From Leucobacter chromiiresistens (GTDB lineage Bacteria > Actinomycetota > Actinomycetes > Actinomycetales > Microbacteriaceae), in assembly GCF_900102345.1 (NCBI RefSeq), contig NZ_FNKB01000001.1, forward strand, positions 2,542,001 through 2,606,000: a stretch of DNA of 64,000 nucleotides. Reading direction: 5' to 3'. The notes beneath the pieces are model-generated. The model was not told the DNA's origin. It was given only the letters and a program-made list of their open reading frames with translations, and ran no database searches. Shown here one piece after another: positions 34,464-43,655 of this stretch. The translations under genes were made by a program, and so were the position numbers. Each line of letters starts with the position of its first letter. Positions within the stretch are counted from its first letter, which is position 1.

Positions 34464-34499
34464 CCCCGCGCAGCAGGAGCCCCGCGCAGCAGAAGCCCC
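34462..34499. repeat. 16-bp tandem repeat after the DUF3515 stop codon
   Basis: AGCCCCGCGCAGCAGG and AGCCCCGCGCAGCAGA follow one another, with a partial third copy. The last codons of the gene (CGCACAGCAGTAGCCC) resemble the repeat, suggesting duplication from the 3' end. It fills the gap to the converging ddl gene. Confidence 0.65.
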
Positions 34500-34503
34500 T
34501 CCC

Positions 34504-35637
34504 TCAGTAGGCGGGGCGCCGCTCCACGGCGAGCTCGACGAGCTCGGTGATGAGGTCCGTGTAGCTCATGCCCGACGCCTCCCAGAGGCGCGGGTACATC
34601 GAGATCGGCGTGAACCCCGGCAGGGTGTTGATCTCGTTCAGCACCGGGCCGTCGTCGGTCAGGAAGAAGTCGACGCGGGCCAGCCCCGCGCACTGCGCGA
34701 TCTCGAAGGCCAGCACGGCGTCCCGCTGCAGCGCGGCGAACTCGTCGGCGGTCACCTCGGCCGGCAGATCGAGGCGCACCCCCGACCCGTCCAGGTACTT
34801 CGATGCGAAGTCGTAGAACCCGCCTCCCGAGATCACGATCTCCCCGATGACGCTGCTCGTGCGCGGGCGCGCGTCGCCCCGCCCTTCGAGCACCGCTATC
34901 TCCACCTCTCTGCCGATGACGCCCGACTCGACGAGCACCGTGCGATCCTCGGCGAAGGCGATGTCGAGCGCCTCGGGCAGTTCCGCCGCGGCCGTCACCT
35001 TGGTGACGCCGACGCTCGACCCCGCCCGGGCCGGCTTCACGAAGAGCGGGTACTGCAGCCCCGCGTCGAGGCGCGACGCGAGCGAGGGATCGGCATCCAG
35101 CTGCGACCGCGTCACGGTGTTCCACGGCGCCACCGCGATCCCGGCGTCGGCGAGCACGGTCTTCACCGCGTGCTTGTCCATGCACAGCGCCGAGCCGAGC
35201 ACGCCGCTGCCGACGTACGGCAGGTCGATGAGGTCGAGCATGCCCTGCACGGTGCCGTCTTCGCCGTAGGGGCCGTGCAGCATCGGCAGCACCGCGTCGG
35301 CGCGTCCGAGACCGCGCAGCACGCCGCCCTCCTCGATCACGCTGAGCTCGCGCGTCGCGGTCGAGGCGGGCCACAGCACGCGCGTGCCGTTGTCGGCGAC
35401 CTCGGGAAGCGCGTCGGCGTCGAGTCGGTACTCGGCGAGATCTGCCTCGCGCATGAGCACGGTGGCGCCCTGCTTCGTGATACCCACGGGGATCACGTCG
35501 AACTTCGCGCGATCGATGGCTCGGAGCACGCCCGCCGCGGTGACGCAGCTGATGCCGTGCTCGCTCGAGCGCCCGCCGAACAGCAGCACGACCGTGCGCT
35601 TCGCGGGGGCGTCCTGGCGGGCTGAGGTCGCGGTCAC
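34504..35637 (-). CDS. ddl: D-alanine--D-alanine ligase
   Basis: ATP-grasp enzyme that joins two D-alanines for the peptidoglycan stem peptide. The 377-residue protein has FGGRSSEHGISC at the N terminus, LHGPYGEDGTVQG, FVKPARAGSSVGV (ATP-grasp) and the metal-binding NEINTLPGFTPISMYP near the end. The GTG overlaps the gpsA stop (GTGA). Third gene of plsC-gpsA-ddl. Confidence 0.95.
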   Translation of the reverse strand: MTATSARQDAPAKRTVVLLFGGRSSEHGISCVTAAGVLRAIDRAKFDVIPVGITKQGATVLMREADLAEYRLDADALPEVADNGTRVLWPASTATRELSVIEEGGVLRGLGRADAVLPMLHGPYGEDGTVQGMLDLIDLPYVGSGVLGSALCMDKHAVKTVLADAGIAVAPWNTVTRSQLDADPSLASRLDAGLQYPLFVKPARAGSSVGVTKVTAAAELPEALDIAFAEDRTVLVESGVIGREVEIAVLEGRGDARPRTSSVIGEIVISGGGFYDFASKYLDGSGVRLDLPAEVTADEFAALQRDAVLAFEIAQCAGLARVDFFLTDDGPVLNEINTLPGFTPISMYPRLWEASGMSYTDLITELVELAVERRPAY

Positions 35638-36755
35638 GCGCGGGTTCCCTTCATCCGGTCGAACAGTCGCTTCAGTCGACCGATCGGGGGCGCGCCCAGG
35701 CTGAGCTCCGCCTGCGGCACTTCGTCTTCGGTGGCGAGATGCGGGCCGAGGTGCTTGGGCTGCATCTTGCCCGTGAGCACCATCTGCACCTGCTCCACGA
35801 TCGGCATGCCCACCCCGCGCTCGCGCGCGAGCTCGAGCACGGGGGGCACCGAGGTGATGCCCTCGGCGACCTGCTGCATCTGCTCGCGGGTCTCCTCCTG
35901 CGTGTACCCCTGCCCGATGAGCCGGCCCGCGGTGTTGTTGCGCGAGAGCGGCGACTGGCAGGTGGCGATGAGGTCGCCGAGGCCGGCGAGACCCGAGAGC
36001 GTCGCCGGATCGGCGCCCGAGGCGACCGAGAACTCTGTCATCTCGGCGAGCCCGCGCGTGATGATCGCGGCCTTCGTGTTCTCGCCGTAGCCGACGCCGT
36101 CGACGATGCCGATGGCGAGGGCGATGAGGTTCTTCAGCACTCCGCCGAGCTCGGTGCCGATCACGTCGGTGTTGACGTACGTCCTGAAGTACGGCGCATT
36201 CGCCGCCATCGCGACTTCCTGCGCCACGCCGAGGTCGGCGCACGACGCGACGGCGCCGGTCGGCTGCTCCTTCGCGATCTCGAGGGCGATGTTCGGGCCC
36301 GAGACCACTGCGATGCGGTCGGGCTCGAGGTCGAGGGTGTCGGCGATCACCTCCGACATGCGCATGGTGGTGGTCTTCTCGACCCCCTTCACCAGGCTCA
36401 CGAGCACCGACCGGCGGTCGAGGAACGGCTCGAGGTCGATGAGGTTCTGCCGCAGCGTCTGGCTGGGCACGGCGAGAAAGACCAGCCGCGCGCCCCGGAG
36501 CGCCGTCGCGAGGTCGTCGGTCGCCGAGAGCGTCTTCGGCAGGTTGACGCCGGGCAGGTACTGACTGTTGCGCCGCGCCACCTGGATCTCGTGCGCGACC
36601 TCGGGCCGCCGCGCCCAGATGGTGACATCGCACCCCGCGTCGGCGAGCACCCTGGCGAACGTCGTGCCCCAGCTTCCGGCGCCGATGACGGCGACGGTGC
36701 GCCCGCGGTTGCGTTCGGCGTGCGGCGCTGCGGCCGCCCCGGCTCGGATGCTCAA
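35634..36755 (-). CDS. gpsA: Glycerol-3-phosphate dehydrogenase [NAD(P)+]
   Basis: Makes sn-glycerol-3-phosphate, the backbone for phospholipids, from dihydroxyacetone phosphate. The 373-residue protein has the dinucleotide fold VAVIGAGSWGTTFA, VSLVKGVE, the catalytic Lys in GGVLKNLIALAIG and GLGDLIATCQSPLSRN. The start appears to be TTG at 36755, overlapping the plsC stop (TTGA); the first 18 residues are Ala/Arg-rich, so a slightly later start is possible. Coupling with plsC links backbone supply and acylation. Confidence 0.93.
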   Translation of the reverse strand: MSIRAGAAAAPHAERNRGRTVAVIGAGSWGTTFARVLADAGCDVTIWARRPEVAHEIQVARRNSQYLPGVNLPKTLSATDDLATALRGARLVFLAVPSQTLRQNLIDLEPFLDRRSVLVSLVKGVEKTTTMRMSEVIADTLDLEPDRIAVVSGPNIALEIAKEQPTGAVASCADLGVAQEVAMAANAPYFRTYVNTDVIGTELGGVLKNLIALAIGIVDGVGYGENTKAAIITRGLAEMTEFSVASGADPATLSGLAGLGDLIATCQSPLSRNNTAGRLIGQGYTQEETREQMQQVAEGITSVPPVLELARERGVGMPIVEQVQMVLTGKMQPKHLGPHLATEDEVPQAELSLGAPPIGRLKRLFDRMKGTRA

Positions 36756-37528
36756 AAGCGCCCCGTCTCGCTCTGCTGATGCTTGCTCGGATCCCAGCGT
36801 TCAGCCGGAGCCGCCTCCCCGCGAAGCTCCGACAGGAGCGCGGTGATGGCGTCCATGAGCTCGCGGGTCGCCTCGTTGATGACGCGCTGATCGACGGGCT
36901 TGCCGTCGAAGCGGCTCAGGTCGATCGGTTCGCCGATGGCGACCTCGATGGTCTTCCGCGGAAACGGGTGCAGCCGCTTCGCGTAGCGCGGCATGAGCCG
37001 GTGGGTGCCCCAGTGCGCGACCGGGATCAGCGGGATTCCCGCTTCGAGGGCGAGGCGCACGGCCCCGCTCTTGCCCCGCATCGGCCAGAGATCGGGATCG
37101 CGGGTCAGCGTGCCCTCGGGGTACACGATCACGCCGTCCTGCCGTTCGATGATCTGTGCGGCGGCGCTCATCGGATTGCCGTCGCGGTGCGCCGAGCGCG
37201 CGACGCCGTCGCGCTGCACGGGCACCTGGCCGGACGCCCGCATGAGCCCGCCGAGCACCGGAACCTTGAAGAGGCTCGCCTTCGCCATGAATCGGGGCAG
37301 GCGGCCGAGGTGCCAGACGGCGGCCCCCACCGCGATCGGATCGACCTCGCTGTAGTGGTTCGGGGCGAGGATGAACGGCCCGCGCTCGGGAAGCTTGGAC
37401 TGCGGGGTGAAGCGGTAGCGCACCATGAGCGACCAGATCGGCAGAATCAGCGCGGCCAGCACCCAGAACACCGACGGCCGACGCTTCTCCGGCGACAATC
37501 GGCTGCGGAACTTCACGGTGTCAGTCAT
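36752..37528 (-). CDS. plsC: 1-acyl-sn-glycerol-3-phosphate acyltransferase
   Basis: Membrane-associated acyltransferase of 258 residues that makes phosphatidic acid. The family motif HxxxxD is present in degenerate form as NHYSEVDP (His-X4-Asp), followed by GQVPVQRDG, the YPEGTLTRD motif and IPVAHWGTH. One hydrophobic helix precedes the catalytic domain. The ATG at 37528 follows GATAAT by 6 nt, so plsC-gpsA-ddl is its own unit, 80 bp downstream of murA. Confidence 0.9.
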   Translation of the reverse strand: MTDTVKFRSRLSPEKRRPSVFWVLAALILPIWSLMVRYRFTPQSKLPERGPFILAPNHYSEVDPIAVGAAVWHLGRLPRFMAKASLFKVPVLGGLMRASGQVPVQRDGVARSAHRDGNPMSAAAQIIERQDGVIVYPEGTLTRDPDLWPMRGKSGAVRLALEAGIPLIPVAHWGTHRLMPRYAKRLHPFPRKTIEVAIGEPIDLSRFDGKPVDQRVINEATRELMDAITALLSELRGEAAPAERWDPSKHQQSETGRF

Positions 37529-37534
37529 ACGTCC

Positions 37535-37540
37535 ATTATC
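37535..37540 (-). promoter_or_regulatory. Candidate leaderless -10 of plsC-gpsA-ddl
   Basis: GATAAT (five of six to TATAAT), then GGACGT, then ATG. Confidence 0.55.
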
Positions 37541-37608
37541 TCGAATGCGGCGGCTGCCCGACGGCATACGCCGCGGGCAGCCGCCCCATTCGCAGGTGAG
37601 TCGCCGGT

Positions 37609-39066
37609 TCAGCTCTCGTAGACGAAATCGGCGCCGAGCAGCCGCAGCTTCTCGATGAAGTTCTCGTAGCCGCGCGAGATGATGCCGAGGTTCGTGACCT
37701 TCGACTGCCCCTCCGCGGTCAGCGCCGCGATGAGGTGGCTGAAGCCGCCGCGCAGGTCGGGCACCTCGATGTCGGCGCCGTGCAGCGGCGTCGGCCCCGT
37801 GATGACGGCCGCCTGCTCGAACTCGCGGCGCTTCACGCGGCGGGTCTCGTCGTGCAGGCCATCCTTGTAGACCACGATGTCGGCCCCCATCTTCACCAGG
37901 GCGTCGGTGAACCCGAAGCGGTTCTCGTAGACCGTCTCGTGGATGGTCGACTGCCCCTCGGCCTGGGTGAGCGCCACGACGAGCGGCTGCTGCCAGTCCG
38001 TCATGAAGCCCGGGTGCACATCGGTCTCGATGGTGACGGGCTTCAGCGGGCCGCCCGGGTGCCAGAAGCGGATGCCGTCGTCGTGCACGTCGAAGTCGCC
38101 GCCGACCTTGCGGAAGACGTTGAGGAAGGTCATCATCTCCTCCTGCTCCACGCCGCCGACGAACACGTCGCCCTTCGTGGCGAGCGCCGCCGCCGCCCAG
38201 CTGGCGGCCTCGTTGCGGTCGAAGATCGCGCGGTGGTCGTAGCCGCGCAGCTCGGGCACGCCCTCGATGAAGATGACGCGGTTGGGCTCCATCGAGATGA
38301 TCGCGCCCATCTTCTGCAGGATGCAGATGAGGTCGACGATCTCCGGCTCGATGGCGGCGTTCCGCAACTCGGTCTGCCCCTCGGCGAGCACGGCCGTGAG
38401 CAGCACCTGCTCCGTGGCGCCCACCGACGGGTACGGCAGCTCGATGTTCGCCCCGTGGAGGCCGTTCGGCGCCGTCAGGCTGATGCCGCTCGGCAGCTTC
38501 TCGATGACCGCCCCGAAGTTGCGCAGCGCGTCGAGGTGGAAGTCGATCGGGCGATCGCCGATCCGGCACCCGCCGAGGTCGGGGATGAAGGCTTCGCCGA
38601 GGCGGTGCAGCAGCGGGCCGCAGAAGAGGATCGGGATGCGCGAGGAGCCGGCGTGCGCGTCGATGTCGGCCTGATGCGCGACCTCGACGTTCGACGGATC
38701 GAGACGCCACTCCCCGGCCTGCTCGCCCCGGGTGATGAGCACGCCGTGCAGGGCCAGCAGCCCGGCGACGACGCGAACGTCGGAAATGTTCGGCACGTTG
38801 CGCAGCACGCTCGGCGTCTTGCCGAGCAGCGCCGCCACCATGGCCTTGGTCGCGAGGTTCTTCGCGCCGCGCACCTCGATGCGACCGCGCAGCGGACGGC
38901 CGCCGTTGATGATGATCTCGTCGGAGGTCAGCCCGACTCGGGCGCCCGCCTTCTGCGCGTCGAGCTTGCGGCCCGCCGCCTCGGAATCCTCGACCGAAGC
39001 GCCGGTCTCCTCCGGCACCTGCTCGTTCGACTCCAACTCGGCCTCGGTCACGGTGTGCTTGGTCAT
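37609..39066 (-). CDS. murA: UDP-N-acetylglucosamine 1-carboxyvinyltransferase
   Basis: First committed step of peptidoglycan synthesis: transfer of enolpyruvate from PEP to UDP-GlcNAc. The 485-residue protein has [11 protein letters not shown] near the start, the active-site loop [13 protein letters not shown] with the PEP-binding Cys (fosfomycin target) and [16 protein letters not shown]. An acidic extension of about 50 residues precedes the enzyme core. The ATG overlaps the leuD stop (ATGA), an unusual coupling of cell-wall and leucine genes. Confidence 0.94.
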   Translation of the reverse strand: MTKHTVTEAELESNEQVPEETGASVEDSEAAGRKLDAQKAGARVGLTSDEIIINGGRPLRGRIEVRGAKNLATKAMVAALLGKTPSVLRNVPNISDVRVVAGLLALHGVLITRGEQAGEWRLDPSNVEVAHQADIDAHAGSSRIPILFCGPLLHRLGEAFIPDLGGCRIGDRPIDFHLDALRNFGAVIEKLPSGISLTAPNGLHGANIELPYPSVGATEQVLLTAVLAEGQTELRNAAIEPEIVDLICILQKMGAIISMEPNRVIFIEGVPELRGYDHRAIFDRNEAASWAAAALATKGDVFVGGVEQEEMMTFLNVFRKVGGDFDVHDDGIRFWHPGGPLKPVTIETDVHPGFMTDWQQPLVVALTQAEGQSTIHETVYENRFGFTDALVKMGADIVVYKDGLHDETRRVKRREFEQAAVITGPTPLHGADIEVPDLRGGFSHLIAALTAEGQSKVTNLGIISRGYENFIEKLRLLGADFVYES

Positions 39067-39665
39067 TCGGCCTCCACGGGGGTCGTTGTCGGCATCCAGC
39101 TCGGGCGATTCGCCTCGAATCTGGTGATGGCGTCCGCCTCGCGGAGCGTCAAAGAGATATCGTCGTGCCCCTCCATGAGGCGCCAACGCGTGTAGTCGTC
39201 GACCTCGAAGGGGATCACGAGGTCGCCGGCGGTGATGGTGCGATCCTCCAGGCTGACGGTGAGCGCCATGCCCGGGTTCGCGTCGATCGCGGCCCAGATC
39301 CGCTTCACGTCGTCCTCGGTCACCTGGGCGGCGAGCAACCCCTGCTTGCCCGAGTTGCCGCGGAAGATGTCGGCGAAGCGCGGCGAGATGACGACGCGGA
39401 ACCCGTAGTCCCGGAGCGCCCACACCGCGTGCTCGCGCGACGATCCCGTTCCGAAATCGGCGCCGGCGACGAGAATCTCGGCGCCCTGGAACGCGGGCTG
39501 ATTCAGCACGAAGCTCTCATCCTGCCGCCAGTGCGAGAACAGCGCGTCGTCGAAGCCGGTCTTGGTGACGCGCTTCAGGAAGACGGCCGGGATGATCTGG
39601 TCGGTGTCGACGTTGGTCCGCTGCAGCGGAGCGGCGACGCCCGTGAAAGTCGTGAACTTCTGCAT
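39063..39665 (-). CDS. leuD: 3-isopropylmalate dehydratase small subunit
   Basis: Swivelling subunit of isopropylmalate isomerase, which converts 2- to 3-isopropylmalate in leucine synthesis. The 200-residue protein has [15 protein letters not shown] and the substrate-binding [13 protein letters not shown]. It follows leuC by 3 nt and overlaps murA by 4 nt. Confidence 0.95.
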   Translation of the reverse strand: MQKFTTFTGVAAPLQRTNVDTDQIIPAVFLKRVTKTGFDDALFSHWRQDESFVLNQPAFQGAEILVAGADFGTGSSREHAVWALRDYGFRVVISPRFADIFRGNSGKQGLLAAQVTEDDVKRIWAAIDANPGMALTVSLEDRTITAGDLVIPFEVDDYTRWRLMEGHDDISLTLREADAITRFEANRPSWMPTTTPVEAE

Positions 39666-39668
39666 GGC

Positions 39669-41207
39669 TCAGGCTCCCGCCTTCTCGCTGACGGGCATGA
39701 TCGGAATGCGTCGCCGCACGGGGAGCTCGGCGCCCTCCGGCGCATCATGCGTGATGCCCCGCTCCAGGTCGGCCTGCAAATCCCACGGGCTCGACAGCGT
39801 TCCGCGGATCGCGGTCGCAGCGGCGACGAGCGGCGAGACGAGGTGCGTACGGCCGCCCTTGCCCTGGCGGCCCTCGAAGTTGCGGTTCGAGGTCGACGCG
39901 CAGCGCTCCCCCGGGGCCAGCTGGTCCGGGTTCATGCCGAGGCACATCGAGCAGCCCGCGAACCGCCACTCGCCGCCGAAGGCCTCGACGATGCGGTCGA
40001 TCCCCTCGGCCTCCGCCTCCGCGCGCACGCGCGCCGAGCCCGGCACCACCATGAGGCGCACCCCCTCAGCCTTCTGCTTGCCCTTGATGAGCTCGGCGAA
40101 GGTGCGCAGATCGTCGAGACGGCTGTTCGTGCACGACCCCATGAAGACGGCGTCGACCGGGATCTCCTTCATCGGAGTGCCGGCGGCGAGGTCCATGTAC
40201 TCGAGCGCGCGCTCGGCCGCGGCGCGCTCGTCGGCGTCGGCGATGGCGGCCGGGTCGGGCACGGTCTCGCTGAGCAGCACGCCCTGGCCGGGGTTCGTGC
40301 CCCACGTGACGAAGGGCTCCAACGCATTCGCGTCGATGAACACCTCCTTGTCGAAGACCGCGCCCTCGTCGGTGGGCAGCGTCTTCCAGTACTCCACTGC
40401 CGCGTCCCAGTCGGCGCCCCGGGGAGCGTGCGGGCGGCCCTTCACGTACTCGAACGTCGTCTCGTCGGGGGCGACCATGCCGGCTCGCGCACCGGCCTCG
40501 ATGGACATGTTGCACATCGTCATGCGACCGTCCATCGACAGGCTGCGGATCGCGGATCCGCGGTACTCGAGCACGTAGCCCTGACCCCCGCCCGTGCCGA
40601 TCTTCGCGATGACCGCCAGAATGATGTCCTTGGCCGTGACGCCCGGGCGGAGCTCGCCCTCGACGTTGATCGCCATCGTCTTGAACGGCTTCAGCGGCAG
40701 CGTCTGGGTCGCCATCACGTGCTCGACCTCGCTCGTGCCGATGCCGAAGGCGAGCGCGCCGAAGGCGCCGTGGGTGGAGGTGTGGCTGTCGCCGCACACC
40801 ACCGTGATGCCCGGCATCGAGAGGCCGAGCTGCGGGCCGACCACGTGCACGATGCCCTGCTCGCGGTCGCCCAGCGGGTGGGCGCGCACGCCGAACTCGG
40901 CGACGTTCTGCCGCAGCGTCTCGATCTGCAGCCGGCTCGTCGGGTCCTCGATCTGGCGCGTGATGTTGACCGTCGGCGTGTTGTGATCCTCGGTCGCGAT
41001 CATCAGATCGACGCGTCGCAGCGGGCGGCCGGCGACGCGCAGCCCGTCGAACGCCTGCGGGCTCGTGACCTCGTGGATGAGGTGGAGGTCGATGTAGATG
41101 AGATCCGGCTGCCCGTTCTCGCCCTTGACGACCACGTGGTCATCCCAGAGTTTCTCCGCCAGGGTGCGGGGCCGTGCGGCCGCCTCCGACGCAAACTGCT
41201 CGCTCAT
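39669..41207 (-). CDS. leuC: 3-isopropylmalate dehydratase large subunit
   Basis: Catalytic aconitase-type subunit of isopropylmalate isomerase. The 512-residue protein has [13 protein letters not shown], the iron-sulfur cysteines in GSCTNSR and GCSMCLGMN, and the [12 protein letters not shown] block. A loop of about 35 residues around '[12 protein letters not shown]' is also common in actinobacteria. The ATG at 41207 has an AAGAGA-type purine stretch upstream. It is preceded by a 130-nt leader that encodes a short leucine-containing peptide. Confidence 0.95.
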   Translation of the reverse strand: MSEQFASEAAARPRTLAEKLWDDHVVVKGENGQPDLIYIDLHLIHEVTSPQAFDGLRVAGRPLRRVDLMIATEDHNTPTVNITRQIEDPTSRLQIETLRQNVAEFGVRAHPLGDREQGIVHVVGPQLGLSMPGITVVCGDSHTSTHGAFGALAFGIGTSEVEHVMATQTLPLKPFKTMAINVEGELRPGVTAKDIILAVIAKIGTGGGQGYVLEYRGSAIRSLSMDGRMTMCNMSIEAGARAGMVAPDETTFEYVKGRPHAPRGADWDAAVEYWKTLPTDEGAVFDKEVFIDANALEPFVTWGTNPGQGVLLSETVPDPAAIADADERAAAERALEYMDLAAGTPMKEIPVDAVFMGSCTNSRLDDLRTFAELIKGKQKAEGVRLMVVPGSARVRAEAEAEGIDRIVEAFGGEWRFAGCSMCLGMNPDQLAPGERCASTSNRNFEGRQGKGGRTHLVSPLVAAATAIRGTLSSPWDLQADLERGITHDAPEGAELPVRRRIPIMPVSEKAGA

Positions 41208-41315
41208 GTGTGCTTCTCTTCCCGGTTCCGTGCACTCAGCACTGTGCTGTTCAACACCGCGCGGCGCGAAAGTATTTCGCGAGCATCGACGCGGCGGATC
41301 GACCATGCGAGAACT

Positions 41316-41352
41316 CCGCGACGGGCGGCCGATGGACTAGACCCCGTCGCGG
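41316..41352 (-). promoter_or_regulatory. Attenuator-type stem-loop in the leuC leader
   Basis: CCGCGACGGG (41316-41325) and CCCGTCGCGG (41343-41352) are perfect 10-bp inverted repeats with a 17-nt loop. The stem covers the last codons of the leader peptide; its stop codon falls in the loop. Further downstream GCGAAA/TTTCGC and CAGCAC/GTGCTG can form later hairpins before leuC. Confidence 0.55.
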
Positions 41353-41381
41353 CTGTGAAGAAGCAGAGCCCGCGAACGCAT
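41337..41381 (-). CDS. Leucine leader peptide (leuL-like)
   Basis: A 14-codon frame, MRSRALLLHSRDGV then TAG, with three consecutive Leu codons (CTG CTT CTT). Its ATG lies 6 nt after TAGACT, the same leaderless arrangement as at annotated genes nearby, and it ends 130 nt before leuC. A ribosome stalled at the Leu run would cover the bases just 5' of the 10-bp stem-loop. This fits transcription attenuation by leucyl-tRNA supply, as known for leu operon leaders, but no leucine-rich family match can be shown from so short a peptide. Confidence 0.6.
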   Translation of the reverse strand: MRSRALLLHSRDGV

Positions 41382-41387
41382 GGCGCG

Positions 41388-41393
41388 AGTCTA
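41388..41393 (-). promoter_or_regulatory. Candidate leaderless -10 of the leucine leader-leuCD unit
   Basis: TAGACT, then CGCGCC, then the ATG of the leader peptide. Confidence 0.55.
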
Positions 41394-41468
41394 CCATCGC
41401 GTCGTGCAGAGTGCCCGCACGGGCGCCCGGGCGAGGCGTGGCACCGACCGGCGGAGCGCCTCGAGACG

Positions 41469-42527
41469 CTAGTGCCGGTTGGCGCGCTGGTGATCCTGCC
41501 CCTGCTGATCGGACCCCTCCGCGGCGCCCAGATGGAGGTGCTCGCCGCGGGCCCGGGCCTCGCGGTTCGCCTTGACGAGGCTCGCGACCGTCGCGATCAG
41601 CATCGAGACGACGATGAAGCCCAGCGACACCCACGTGTTGATCTCGGGCACGGGAACGTGCTCGCCGCCGTTGATGAAGGGGAGCTCGTTCTCGTGCAGC
41701 GCGTGCAGGATGAGCTTCACGCCGATGAACGCGAGGATCGCGGCGATGCCGTACTTCAGGTACTCCAGGCGCTCGAGCAGACCGCCGAGCAGGAAGTACA
41801 GCTGCCGCAGGCCCATGAGCGCGAACACGTTGGCCGTGAACACGATGAAGGCGCTCTGCGTGATGCCGAAGATGGCGGGGATCGAGTCGAGCGCGAAGAG
41901 CAGATCGGTGACGCCGAGCGAGATGAGCACGAGCAGGAACGGCGTGAACATGCGCTTGCCGTCGACCGTCGTGCGGAGCCTGCCCCCGTCGTAGTGGTCG
42001 CTGAACGGCAGCACCTTCTTGATCTGACGGATGATCCAGTTCTCGCCGTGCTCGTCGTCGCCGCCCGGCTTCACCTGCTGCCAGGCCGTCCAGATCAGCC
42101 AGGCGCCGAACACGAAGAAGATCGCGATGAAGCGCTCGATGATCGCGGCGCCGACCAGGATGAACGCGCCTCGGAACACGAGGGCGAGCACGATGCCGAT
42201 CATCAGCGCCCGCTGCTGGTACGCGCTCGGCACCTTGAAGCTGGCCAGGATCAGCACGAACACGAACAGGTTGTCGATCGAGAGGCTGTACTCCGTCAGC
42301 CAGCCCGCCAGGAACTCGGTGCCGTGCTGCACGTCGCCGAGCAGGAAGATGGCCCCGGCGAAGACGAGCGCCAGCAGCACGTAGAAGCCGACCCAGAGAC
42401 TCGCCTCGCGCATGGAGGGCACGTGCGGGCGTCGGATGATCAGCGCGAGATCGATGACGAGGATCACGACGAGCGCGATCATCGATCCGATCTCGAACCA
42501 GAGCGGGAGCACTGAAGTCAACGGCAC
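41469..42527 (-). CDS. TerC family membrane protein
   Basis: Integral membrane protein of about 352 residues with eight or so helices and the TerC hallmarks TEYSLSIDNLFVFVLI and VTDLLFALDSIPAIFGITQ (acidic residues inside helices). TerC/Alx-type proteins handle metal ions, notably Mn2+ export. Here the C-terminal tail is His/Gln/Asp-rich. I chose the GTG at 42527 because AAAAGGAAGG lies just upstream and it aligns with family starts; an ATG at 42551 would add eight residues and overlap the -10 hexamer. Confidence 0.9.
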   Translation of the reverse strand: MPLTSVLPLWFEIGSMIALVVILVIDLALIIRRPHVPSMREASLWVGFYVLLALVFAGAIFLLGDVQHGTEFLAGWLTEYSLSIDNLFVFVLILASFKVPSAYQQRALMIGIVLALVFRGAFILVGAAIIERFIAIFFVFGAWLIWTAWQQVKPGGDDEHGENWIIRQIKKVLPFSDHYDGGRLRTTVDGKRMFTPFLLVLISLGVTDLLFALDSIPAIFGITQSAFIVFTANVFALMGLRQLYFLLGGLLERLEYLKYGIAAILAFIGVKLILHALHENELPFINGGEHVPVPEINTWVSLGFIVVSMLIATVASLVKANREARARGEHLHLGAAEGSDQQGQDHQRANRH

Positions 42528-42549
42528 GACCTTCCTTTTCGCTCCCGCC

Positions 42550-42555
42550 ATACTA
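42550..42555 (-). promoter_or_regulatory. Candidate -10 of the TerC gene
   Basis: TAGTAT, followed by a short leader with AAGGAAGG before the GTG. Unlike many neighbours this is a leadered start. Confidence 0.4.
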
Positions 42556-42649
42556 GTCGCCGCGTGCACCGCTCACGCGCCGTTCATTCTCCGCCCGCGG
42601 CGCTGCGCTAGCATGTGGTGCACTTCACCAGCACGAGAGGGCCCACCAC

Positions 42650-43414
42650 GTGAGCAATCGACCCAGTATGACCGAACGCAGCGCGCAGGCCGGCCCGGGC
42701 CCCGCCTCGCGGACCCTCGCCGCCTTCATCTTCGCGAGCCGGTGGCTGCAGGCCCCCCTCTACCTCGGGCTCATCATCGCGCAGGCGGTCTACGTCGTGC
42801 TCTTCTTCGTCGAGCTCTGGCACCTCGTCGAGAACGTCGTCGCGTCGGGGCACATCAGCGAGACCGACGTGATGCTCAGCGTGCTCGCGCTCATCGACAT
42901 CGTCATGATCGCGAATCTCTTGATCATGGTCATCATCGGGGGCTACGAGACGTTCGTCTCGAAGATCCGCGTGCAGGGGCACCACGACGAGCCCGAGTGG
43001 CTGTCGCACGTCAACACCAACCTGCTCAAGGTCAAGCTCGCCGTCTCGATCATCTCGATCTCGTCGATCCACCTGCTCAAGACCTTCATCGAGGTGGGGC
43101 GCATGGAGAACGGGGTCGTGCGCAACGCCGACGGCAGCGTGCTCTACTCGTGGGACGGCGTGATGTGGGAGGTCGTCATCCACCTCGCGTTCATCGTCTC
43201 GGCCATCGCCCTCGCCTGGATCGACCGCATGAGCCAGCACCACGCAACCGGCGCCACCGGCGGGCTGAGCGTCGGGAGGATCGAGTCGGGGCTGCGCGGC
43301 GACGAGGCGCGCGCCGAGGGCTCGGCCACCGCCGGCGAGGAGTTCGTCACCGTGCGCCTGCCGGCAGGATCCCGGCTCCCCGAGGGCGCCGAAGTGGTGC
43401 CGAACGACCGCTAA
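42650..43414 (+). CDS. UPF0114 (YqhA) family membrane protein
   Basis: A 254-residue membrane protein with the UPF0114 core (residues about 20-190): ASRWLQAPLYLGLIIAQ, DIVMIANLLIMVIIGGYETFVS and KLAVSIISISSIHLLKTF, spanning four helices. Function is unknown for the family. A hydrophilic C-terminal tail of 60 residues is extra. The GTG start has GAGAGGG upstream, and a TAGCAT hexamer at 42609-42614 may be its -10. Confidence 0.88.
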   Translation: MSNRPSMTERSAQAGPGPASRTLAAFIFASRWLQAPLYLGLIIAQAVYVVLFFVELWHLVENVVASGHISETDVMLSVLALIDIVMIANLLIMVIIGGYETFVSKIRVQGHHDEPEWLSHVNTNLLKVKLAVSIISISSIHLLKTFIEVGRMENGVVRNADGSVLYSWDGVMWEVVIHLAFIVSAIALAWIDRMSQHHATGATGGLSVGRIESGLRGDEARAEGSATAGEEFVTVRLPAGSRLPEGAEVVPNDR

Positions 43415-43443
43415 GGTGGTTCTCGCCGGCGCCGCCGGCCCGC

Positions 43444-43528
43444 GCGCGAGTGGCGGAATCGGCAGACGCGCTGGATTTAGGTTCCAGTGTCCTCGGACGT
43501 GGGGGTTCAAGTCCCCCCTCGCGCACCA
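43444..43528 (+). tRNA. tRNA-Leu (anticodon UAG)
   Basis: Acceptor GCGCGAG pairs with CTCGCGC, the anticodon arm CTGGA-TTTAGGT-TCCAG gives anticodon TAG, a long variable arm (TGTCCTCGGACG region) marks class II leucine tRNA, and the T arm is GGGGGTTCAAGTCCCCC. CCA is encoded. Length 85 nt. Confidence 0.95.
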
Positions 43529-43554
43529 CGGCGGTCGTCGCAACGCCCCGGCAC

Positions 43555-43568
43555 ACCGCGCACGCGGT
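43555..43568 (+). terminator. Small hairpin after tRNA-Leu
   Basis: ACCGC-GCAC-GCGGT followed by TTGG, 27 nt past the tRNA. The stem is short, so this is tentative. Confidence 0.4.
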
Positions 43569-43592
43569 TTGGCCCGCGCTGCCCGCTGCTGT

Positions 43593-43598
43593 TAGGGT
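43593..43598 (+). promoter_or_regulatory. Candidate -10 of the mgtE transcript
   Basis: TAGGGT. A start about 7 nt downstream would give a 5' leader of roughly 235 nt. Confidence 0.4.
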
Positions 43599-43655
43599 TC
43601 CCCTGTTCGCGCAACACGACCCGACGTGTCGTGATCCCGTACGACAAGAACCGAA

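Noticed and set aside
39165..42515. A 1116-codon plus-strand frame across leuD, leuC and the TerC gene
   Set aside because: It crosses three well-supported minus-strand genes and the leuC leader, with no domain of its own.
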